From NCBI GenBank assembly GCA_000432135.1, contig HF990542.1:1-9454 (forward strand): DNA of 9,454 nucleotides. The letters run 5' to 3'. A program made the position numbers and the translations under genes. The notes beneath the pieces are model-generated. The model did not search any database, was not told the origin of the DNA, and was given only the letters and a program-made list of their open reading frames with translations. This DNA comes from Firmicutes bacterium CAG:124 (GTDB lineage Bacteria; Bacillota; Clostridia; Oscillospirales; Oscillospiraceae). Positions 1-6,205 of this stretch are shown here, piece after piece (positions within the stretch are counted from its first letter, which is position 1; the number at the start of each line of letters is the position of its first letter).

Positions 1-190
1 GAAACAGAGATCCTGCAAACAACGCCGGACCGATGCCGCGCCGCTGAAATTGAGGACGCACCAGAATATCCTGCACAAAAACGATTGTATGTCCATCCTC
101 TACCACGCGGATCAGTCCTGCAAGCGCTGCCTCCTCATGGGCCGCCAGCGTCAGAAGCGAATTTGCACAGCCGTATACACTTTTTTTCAC
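1..190 (-). CDS. GNAT-family N-acetyltransferase fragment, 5'-truncated and cut by the window edge
   Basis: Reading the minus strand from a GTG at 190..188 gives 63 in-frame residues running off the left edge. They contain AALAGLIRVVEDG, then VQDILVRPQFQRRGIG, which is the GNAT beta4/motif A with the acetyl-CoA pyrophosphate-binding Q-R-x-G-x-G loop. GNAT enzymes move an acetyl group from acetyl-CoA to an amine; the substrate here cannot be told. Family members normally have about 40 more residues (beta1-alpha1-alpha2) before this point. Here an in-frame TAA lies at 199..197, the only ATG nearby is out of frame and followed at once by TGA, and no Shine-Dalgarno precedes the GTG. The gene has therefore probably lost its 5' end by recombination or frameshift and is likely a pseudogene, although a leaderless short form cannot be excluded. 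The assignment to GNAT is fairly sure; whether it is functional is not. Confidence 0.6.
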   Translation of the reverse strand, partial: MKKSVYGCANSLLTLAAHEEAALAGLIRVVEDGHTIVFVQDILVRPQFQRRGIGPALFAGSLF

Positions 191-216
191 ATTGCGTTAT
201 ATCGTAACATTATGTG
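188..216. repeat. Imperfect inverted repeat (operator-like or recombination scar)
   Basis: Arms 188-201 (cacattgcgttata) and 203-216 (cgtaacattatgtg) pair at 10 of 14 positions around a single central base at 202. The repeat sits exactly where the GNAT reading frame loses its N-terminal part and overlaps the weak promoter. It could be an operator or a scar; nothing in the sequence separates these. Confidence 0.3.
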
Positions 217-229
217 ACGCACTTTGCAA
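201..229 (-). promoter_or_regulatory. Weak candidate promoter in front of the GNAT fragment
   Basis: On the minus strand TTGCAA (229..224) is followed after 17 bases by TACGAT (206..201). Each hexamer matches 4 of 6 consensus positions. It would start transcription almost at the GTG at 190, giving a leaderless message. An imperfect inverted repeat (188-216) overlaps the -10. This may be chance; confidence is low. Confidence 0.2.
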
Positions 230-315
230 GACACGCCTATTCGGCAAATGCGTGCCTGTTTGACTCCTGATCCATACGCAGAAGTGTTCAGAACGCGGGG
301 GGCTTTGAAAAGCTG

Positions 316-349
316 ACGGGGCTGCAGCGATTTCTCGCTGCAGCCCCGT
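316..349 (-). terminator. Rho-independent-type terminator of the SLH/dockerin operon
   Basis: A perfect 15-bp, G+C-rich stem (acggggctgcagcga, 316-330, against 335-349) closes a 4-base loop. It begins 10 bases after the stop of the 1735-residue gene. On the minus strand the stem is followed by a short T run (TTTT, about 6 bases on), which is weaker than usual. The A/T-rich sequence on the other side (350-357) means it could also act on plus-strand transcripts. Confidence 0.8.
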
Positions 350-359
350 TTAAATTTGT

Positions 360-3300
360 TCAGCGGCCCTGATAGTATCTGTACAGGAAGGTCACGATCT
401 GGGCGCGGGTGCAGTAGGCGTCCGGGCTGAAGGTCGTGTCGCTGGTGCCGGTGGTGATGCGGTTGTCATAGGCCCAGAGGATGGCGTCGTAGTTGTACGC
501 CGTGGTCTTGACATCCGTGAAGGGGTTGAACGTGCTGGGCTTGGCGGCGGAGGCGGCGCGGTAGAGGAACGTTGCGACCTGGCCGCGGGTGACCGTTACG
601 TCAGGCCCGAAGGTGGTGGCATTGAGGCCGGTGGTGATGCCCTGCTCAACAGCCCAGAGGACTGCGTTGTAGTAATAATCGCTGGGCTTCACGTCCGTGA
701 ACGGGCAGACACGATATCTGGGCAGCGGGGAACCGGCTGCGCGCCAGAGGAAGGTGACGGTCTGTGCGCGGGTGCAGACGGCGTTGGGCGAGAAGGTGTA
801 GCGGCCCGTGCCGGAGGCGATGCCGTTTTCTGCGGCCCACTTGACAGCGTCGTAGAAGTAGTCAAGGCGGCTCACGTCATGGAAGTTGAAGCTGCCCGTA
901 TTGCCGCCGATCACGCCGGGGATGTAATCCATGCCGTCGTCGACATAGGGAACGAGCGTGCCGGTGAGGATGGTGTAGTTGTGCGTGTCAGCCGGGGTGA
1001 AGGTCCACGCGTATGCCTTGCCGTCCTCAAGAACGGTCGTGAGGGGCAGATCCCATGCGATGGTGCCGGCCGGGCGGATGGTGCCGACGGTAAGCTTGGC
1101 GTCGGCAAGGGTCTTGCCGCTCGTTTCGAGCTTTGTGTAGCCGGGCGTGCCGGTCGGGGTCGCCTTGGTGATGGTGAAGGTCGCGGTCTTGTAGCCGAAG
1201 CTGGCGTCGCTGTTGAAGGTCACGGCGACGGTGTAGGTGCCGACGGTCAGCGGGAGGCCGGAGGCGTCAAGCGAAGCGCCGGTCGAGGCGTTGGGCGTGT
1301 AGCCGTAGCGCAGCGTGCCGGAATAGCCGGAAATGGTCGCATTCTCGTACTTGATGCCAGTACCGGTGTAGACAGCGGAGCCATCCGGGAAGGAGATGCT
1401 GCCGGAGACGTTCTCTTTGTCATTGACCACGAAGGTCAGCGTAAAGGATGCATTTGCATAGTTCGACGAATCAGGCTTGACCTTGACTTCAACGAACGCC
1501 GTACCCACTGTGCCGTTCAGCTGATAGTTGACATTGGTGCCATTGACAGCCGGGGCAGTCGTGAAGATCTCGTCGCCGTCGTAATCGGTGACCGTGATGG
1601 TAAAGCCGGTTTCTTTCTCGTCAGCGAGGAACATATCGGCCGGAACCGCGTAGGACTTTGCATCCGTCTCGGTGCGGAAGTGCGTGACGGTCTGATTTTC
1701 CACGCTCAGGTAGGCCTGCGCGATGGCGAAGTTCTTGCTGGCCGTGCCGGTGAAGTTGCCCTTACCGGTGACGGTAACGGTGGCGGTACCGGCGTAGATG
1801 TTGTTGGTGTATGCAACGTCGTAATCCTTGCCAGCCTCGAGCGGGCTGCCTTCGAACGTGACAGTCACTTCGGGGGTATGGGGCTTGGTGTTGTAGGTCA
1901 CGCTGGGAATATTCGCGATCATGTCGTCCGTGATGGAAGCTTCCGTGATCTTGAAGTTCTTTCTGATCTCACCGGTGTAATTGTTCTTACCAGTGTAGAT
2001 GATGGTCGCCGTGCCGACATTGATGTTATTTTCGTATGTGACGGAAATATCATCGACTGTAAGCTTTGCTTCGGAATCCTTGACGGAAACGCCCTGCACG
2101 CAGGGAGAACCTGTATATGTCTTGTCAGTCGGGTCATTGATCGTGACAGAGGGTGCGGCAATGGACTTCGGGTTCACAACAAGTTCGCCGGTAACGTTAC
2201 CGATCGTGTAATTCTTAATCTTATCGGTGTCCAGAACGCAGGTAAACTTATAATTGTCGACTTTGCAGCCCTTCGTGTATTCTGTGTCTACGGTGTACGC
2301 GTCTTCCGCGATCTCATCGTTGTTCACGAGGCCCTCGAATTCGACGGAATAACCAGTGGTCGGAGCAGCATCGCCGTAGATGATGGGGTCATGCGAAACG
2401 TTGGCGGTCAGACCCTTGGGGGTAACATTGATCGTGAATGTCTTTGTAGCGAAGGTGGTGTCGGATTCATATGTGCAGGTGATCGTAGCAGTGCCAACGC
2501 CCTTTGCCGCAAGGCCTTCGTCATCGTCAAAGGCAACGACCGCAGTATCGCTTATCATTGCGGAGAATGTAGCATTTTTGCCCTCTTTTTTGACCGTATA
2601 ATAGTAGCCGTCCGGAGATCCTGCTCTCACTGTATCGCCATAGACCATCGTTTTGGGGATTCCGAAGACTTCCAGCCCTGCGTCTTCTTTTTCGATGATC
2701 TTGACGGTCAGCTTCAGGATGAAGAGTTTTTCCTCTCCGCCTGCGATCTCCTCTACGCCTGTATTGGTCGTTTCGTAGTTGTTGACCTTCAGGCCGAGCG
2801 TGACGGATGCGGTCTTGCCCGCGTCGTCCTTCGTCAGACTGGCGAGGTTCAGCGTCAATGTACGCGTGGCCTCGACAAAGGATGTCGGCGTACCGGAGAT
2901 GACATCGACATCACCTGCGACAACAGCGTCAGTTCTCATCCAGTACTTGTTGTTCGTATCATTGAGGACTTCATCAGGCAGGCCGAACGCGCTGAGCGGA
3001 ATATCCACACTGGACGTTGTGTAGCAGACTTCCACAGAATGCGCATATTCGCCAGTGCCTTCTACGACGATGGGGAGCACCTTCAATGTAGCGCTCTGAA
3101 TATTCGTGTTATCTTTATCAAACTTGTAATTCTTAGCGTACTTGTCTTTTAACAGAACCTTTGCCGTAACCGTAGCGGCAATGACATTGGTGCTCTTATT
3201 GTTCGAGGACACTTCGAACTCTACAAGGTCGCTGATGTCATTGTTCGTGCAGGTCGGCTCGATACCGTGCTCGTTTTTGTCGTACTGGAAGCACATCGCC

Positions 3301-5567
3301 TTATAATCATCGAGCGTGTACGGATCATCATTGATCGACTTCCATTCGTAGTCGCTCTTGGTGAATGTGATCTGCTTCTTCGCGACATTCACTTTGACAG
3401 TGCCGGTGACAGTGGCGTAGACTTCTTGCTGTGCGGGCGTGAAGACTACATTGAATGTTTGTTCGCCAGCATCGCCGACAGGGGTTTCTGCATTGTACTC
3501 ATCCGCCCATGCGAACGTGCCCTCAACAGGCTGGCCGTTAAAGGATGCAGAGCAGCTGTCCAGTTTGAGGTTGAGCAGCTTATCGCCGTAGGTGGCGCTA
3601 AGATCTTTCAGATCGAGTGTCGGCTCGTCCTTATCCGCAGTCGTCGCAGTTACAACTGCCTGATATTCGGACACGCCGTTAAACTCAGGTCCCTTCTCGA
3701 TCTTGGCTTTCTGCTCTTCCCCGTTGATCGTAACGGTCAGATAGCCCGGATCAAGCTCGTCAAACGCATAGTTTGCTGCCGGGTGCAGCGTGATGGCAAT
3801 GCTATAGGTAGTGCCTACTTTGAAGTTTCCTGCGTTATCAGGATTTCCGGTGGCTTCCGTGCCTTCGTAGCAATTGTAGCCTGTCGGAGTTTCCAGATTA
3901 GCCGTCACATTCGTGAATGTAAGGTCACTCTTTCTGCTGCCCTTCGCAAAGCCTTCGATGGTCAGCGCCGGGTTGGTGACCGTTCTCGGAACGATGGTCA
4001 CAACGACCTCGTTGGAGGTCGCCGCCTCATGGTTGTCATCCGCAGAACGGACGGCCCAGAAGGTATAGGCACCGACGTTCAACTGTGTCGATGTACTGTC
4101 GTATACTGTACCGGTACTCTCGTCCGTTGTTTTATAGTAGATCACGACATCAGAAGGATTACCCCCGCCGATGGCGATACCGTTGCCATCGGTGAACGTG
4201 ATGGAGTCGCCGTACGTAATCGTAACTGCGTTTTCCTCGTTGTTGACCTTCAGCGTCAGTTTGCCGGTGGCTTTTGTGATCTCAAAGGTCTTTTCGGCAG
4301 AACCGGTATACTCGGTTCCAGCAGCGGTGACAATCACCTTGGCCTCTGTCGTAACGTTGGTGTTATTGTCATAGGACAGCGTATAATCCGTGTCCTTTAC
4401 AAGCTCCTTCCCGTTCAGGCTGACCGCCGGTTCGGGCTTGATCTGTTCGCCGGTGTATTCGAAGGGGCCGACATCTTCAATGGAAGCACCGCTGATATTG
4501 GCGGGACTCACAGTCAGAACGCCGGTCGTTTCCGCAGTGAAGCTGCCGACCGTGACCGTGATGCGCTTGCCATTGTGTTCAGCGACTGTCAGTTCGGTGT
4601 TCTTTGCCGGGTCAGTCGCGTACACGCCGGAGCCAAGCTCAACCGTATTGCCGCTTGCGTATTGCGCGGAAACGACAAGGCCTGTCAGGTTCAGCTTATC
4701 GCCGCTGTTGTAGCTCATGTTGGGTTCGTGTGTGATCGAAATGCCGGTCATGGTATCCGGCTTTACTGTGATCGTGACATCGCAGGTATAGCCGTTATAG
4801 CTGGCCGTGACGACATTTTTGCCTTCCACAAGGCCAGTGGCCGGAAGCGTGACGGTGATGCCGCTAACCGCAGTCGCATTGCCGTTTTCGTCGATGTATT
4901 CACCGACAAGGTTTTCTGCGATCTTCGCCGCAGTGGTGGTGGGGAAGAAGTCCGCCGCACCATCCTTGACGCGGGCCACAAATGCCGGGCATTCGACAAT
5001 CGTGAACGATCTTTTGTTCACGTCAAACATTCTGCTTTCATTGCTGACTTTGAAAAGCGTCTTCAATTCTTCCGATGTCGCAGCTTTTTTTGCCGTAAAA
5101 CGCGCCTCGAAGAAATAGCCGTCTGTAACAATATCGCCATCATCCCAGAAGCCATCAGCTGTTGCGTAGGTTGCAATAAGTAATCCATTTCCGTCATTGT
5201 TCGGCGTAAACGAAGCCGCTAATTTACAAAAAACGCTTCGCTTTGTTGCCTCACCCGCGTCGGGAATATTCACAACCTCGACATCATATTCCGTGTGAAG
5301 CGAAGCACCAACAATCGTCTGTTCTTCATCCGCAGGGTTATTATGGAACATCAGTCTAGCAGCATATGTCTTCCCCTCTTCAAGGGCACTTACTGCTGTA
5401 TAGCTCTTGTTTGTTTTATCGTATTCATAATATTGCCAACTAAGATAAATTGTATCTTCTTTTGTGCCTGTGAAGATAGTACCTGCAAACACGTTTGCGC
5501 TAAGAGTCGTCATTAGCATCATGATTGCAAGAAGTAATGCACATACTCTTTTAATCTTATTCTTCAT
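360..5567 (-). CDS. Giant SLH-anchored surface protein with Ig-like/MBG-like repeats (1735 aa)
   Basis: A secreted, wall-bound, probably fibrous adhesin or structural protein; no catalytic domain is recognisable. Residues 1-28 are a signal peptide (MKNKIKR, hydrophobic core, cleavage near NVFA). About 30-195 is a beta-rich domain of uncertain family that resembles a divergent cohesin. About 200-1550 is a chain of Ig-like modules: three YTG/DY/NN/GTA units (about 369-431, 1151-1210, 1220-1285) and four MBG/YGX-like modules marked by YGD (near 450, 657, 973, 1061). Three SLH repeats follow at 1562-1612, 1622-1672 and 1682-1731 with TRAQ, TRGQ and TRAQ. SLH domains bind pyruvylated wall polymer. 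GGAGGAG at 5580-5586 lies 12 bases before the ATG, a long but usable spacing. It is the last gene of the operon, 29 bases after the dockerin gene with no terminator between. Base composition is mosaic: the SLH end is much richer in G+C than the 5' end and parts of the middle. The SLH assignment is near certain; the ligand is unknown. Confidence 0.95.
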   Translation of the reverse strand: MKNKIKRVCALLLAIMMLMTTLSANVFAGTIFTGTKEDTIYLSWQYYEYDKTNKSYTAVSALEEGKTYAARLMFHNNPADEEQTIVGASLHTEYDVEVVNIPDAGEATKRSVFCKLAASFTPNNDGNGLLIATYATADGFWDDGDIVTDGYFFEARFTAKKAATSEELKTLFKVSNESRMFDVNKRSFTIVECPAFVARVKDGAADFFPTTTAAKIAENLVGEYIDENGNATAVSGITVTLPATGLVEGKNVVTASYNGYTCDVTITVKPDTMTGISITHEPNMSYNSGDKLNLTGLVVSAQYASGNTVELGSGVYATDPAKNTELTVAEHNGKRITVTVGSFTAETTGVLTVSPANISGASIEDVGPFEYTGEQIKPEPAVSLNGKELVKDTDYTLSYDNNTNVTTEAKVIVTAAGTEYTGSAEKTFEITKATGKLTLKVNNEENAVTITYGDSITFTDGNGIAIGGGNPSDVVIYYKTTDESTGTVYDSTSTQLNVGAYTFWAVRSADDNHEAATSNEVVVTIVPRTVTNPALTIEGFAKGSRKSDLTFTNVTANLETPTGYNCYEGTEATGNPDNAGNFKVGTTYSIAITLHPAANYAFDELDPGYLTVTINGEEQKAKIEKGPEFNGVSEYQAVVTATTADKDEPTLDLKDLSATYGDKLLNLKLDSCSASFNGQPVEGTFAWADEYNAETPVGDAGEQTFNVVFTPAQQEVYATVTGTVKVNVAKKQITFTKSDYEWKSINDDPYTLDDYKAMCFQYDKNEHGIEPTCTNNDISDLVEFEVSSNNKSTNVIAATVTAKVLLKDKYAKNYKFDKDNTNIQSATLKVLPIVVEGTGEYAHSVEVCYTTSSVDIPLSAFGLPDEVLNDTNNKYWMRTDAVVAGDVDVISGTPTSFVEATRTLTLNLASLTKDDAGKTASVTLGLKVNNYETTNTGVEEIAGGEEKLFILKLTVKIIEKEDAGLEVFGIPKTMVYGDTVRAGSPDGYYYTVKKEGKNATFSAMISDTAVVAFDDDEGLAAKGVGTATITCTYESDTTFATKTFTINVTPKGLTANVSHDPIIYGDAAPTTGYSVEFEGLVNNDEIAEDAYTVDTEYTKGCKVDNYKFTCVLDTDKIKNYTIGNVTGELVVNPKSIAAPSVTINDPTDKTYTGSPCVQGVSVKDSEAKLTVDDISVTYENNINVGTATIIYTGKNNYTGEIRKNFKITEASITDDMIANIPSVTYNTKPHTPEVTVTFEGSPLEAGKDYDVAYTNNIYAGTATVTVTGKGNFTGTASKNFAIAQAYLSVENQTVTHFRTETDAKSYAVPADMFLADEKETGFTITVTDYDGDEIFTTAPAVNGTNVNYQLNGTVGTAFVEVKVKPDSSNYANASFTLTFVVNDKENVSGSISFPDGSAVYTGTGIKYENATISGYSGTLRYGYTPNASTGASLDASGLPLTVGTYTVAVTFNSDASFGYKTATFTITKATPTGTPGYTKLETSGKTLADAKLTVGTIRPAGTIAWDLPLTTVLEDGKAYAWTFTPADTHNYTILTGTLVPYVDDGMDYIPGVIGGNTGSFNFHDVSRLDYFYDAVKWAAENGIASGTGRYTFSPNAVCTRAQTVTFLWRAAGSPLPRYRVCPFTDVKPSDYYYNAVLWAVEQGITTGLNATTFGPDVTVTRGQVATFLYRAASAAKPSTFNPFTDVKTTAYNYDAILWAYDNRITTGTSDTTFSPDAYCTRAQIVTFLYRYYQGR
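375..884 (-). repeat. Three SLH-coding repeats with an exact 180-bp period
   Basis: The three SLH units of the giant protein start at 884, 704 and 524, a spacing of exactly 180 bases (60 residues). Each reads F-x-DV, then YD/YNA-(V/I)-xWA, GI/RI-x-(S/T)G, TF-(S/G)-PD/PN, TR-(A/G)-Q, TFL-(W/Y)-R. DNA similarity is visible around 386, 567 and 750, so the units arose by tandem duplication. The cysteines at residues 1598, 1621 and 1719 are unusual for SLH domains. Confidence 0.85.
1713..2117 (-). repeat. Tandem pair of Ig-like modules in the giant protein
   Basis: Two adjacent modules of about 60-65 residues (1151-1210 and 1220-1285 of the 1735-residue protein) share the pattern Y-(T/N), P-x-V, D-(I/Y)-x-V-x-Y-x-NN-I, (V/A)GTAT, G-x-(Y/F)-TG, K-(N)F-x-I. 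A third copy lies far upstream in the protein (DNA about 4275-4463). Modules of this kind are stalk elements in many clostridial surface proteins. Confidence 0.7.
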
Positions 5568-5596
5568 ATGTCGTTATTTCTCCTCCAGATTGGTCT

Positions 5597-6205
5597 TTAA
5601 AAACTTGTAATCAGCTTTGCAAGATAGCGGAGAATCATTACCGCATCATTCACGTCCACTACACCGTCTCCATTGGCATCAGCTGCTTTCAATTCCGTTT
5701 CACTAAGGTCAATCAGTCTTGCAGCGTACCTCAAAATATGTACAGCATCATTTACGTCTATTTCGTCATCCAAATTTGCATCGCCCTTTGTGTACGCCGG
5801 CTTTGTGCCGTACTTGAACGATGCGACCTTCTTGAGCGCCTTGTCGGTCGTGCTGATGTAGATGTTATATGTACCCTCCGTCAGGGCCTTGGGCTTGAGG
5901 GTGAATGTCACCTTGCCAGCCTCCACGCTCGTCTGGTCGATGTACTGGATGTTTCCTTCTGTGGGGACGGCGCTGTCGCCCGCGAGGAGCAGGACGAGGG
6001 AATACTCGCCGGTCAGGCCGGTGCAGTTCAGCTTGAACGTGTCCGCGCCTGCGTAGAAGCCGCCGTCCTTCGTGCCGTTCGTCACGGTCAGGGGGCCGGT
6101 CACATTATAAACGCCGAGGACTTCCGTGTCTTCCGCAAACGCGGCTGCGGTGAGCATCGTGAGTGTCAGCACTGCGAGCAGCAGCGCAAGCAATCTTCTT
6201 TTCAT
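5597..6205 (-). CDS. Secreted type I dockerin protein (202 aa)
   Basis: A small exported protein that should bind a cohesin through its C-terminus. Residues 1-24 are a signal peptide (MKRRLLALLL, ending AFA). About 27-134 is a beta-sandwich domain with no catalytic motif (contains YIDQTSVEAGKVTFTL). About 140-200 is a dockerin with two F-hand calcium loops: D142/N144/D146/E148/D153 and D176/N178/D180/D187. Each loop is followed by a near-identical helix (DVNDAV-x-ILRY-x-A-x-LI). The start is set by GGAGG at 6213-6217, 7 bases before the ATG; an in-frame extension upstream of this ATG lies inside the preceding gene and is rejected. The ATG overlaps the TGA of the cohesin-SLH gene (ATGA), implying translational coupling. 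G+C is about 62-65% in the first half and falls sharply in the dockerin half. The natural partner is the cohesin encoded just upstream, by inference. The dockerin call is near certain; the role of the middle domain is unknown. Confidence 0.95.
   Translation of the reverse strand: MKRRLLALLLAVLTLTMLTAAAFAEDTEVLGVYNVTGPLTVTNGTKDGGFYAGADTFKLNCTGLTGEYSLVLLLAGDSAVPTEGNIQYIDQTSVEAGKVTFTLKPKALTEGTYNIYISTTDKALKKVASFKYGTKPAYTKGDANLDDEIDVNDAVHILRYAARLIDLSETELKAADANGDGVVDVNDAVMILRYLAKLITSF

Noticed and set aside
879..3152. 757-codon open frame on the plus strand
   Set aside because: It lies wholly antisense to the SLH/Ig-like gene. The product is a low-complexity Arg/Gly/Val/Asp-rich string with no domain, signal or Shine-Dalgarno. 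It is open because the sense gene avoids codons whose complements are stops.
3267..5183. 638-codon open frame on the plus strand
   Set aside because: Same situation: antisense shadow of the giant gene, no recognisable domain and no ribosome site.
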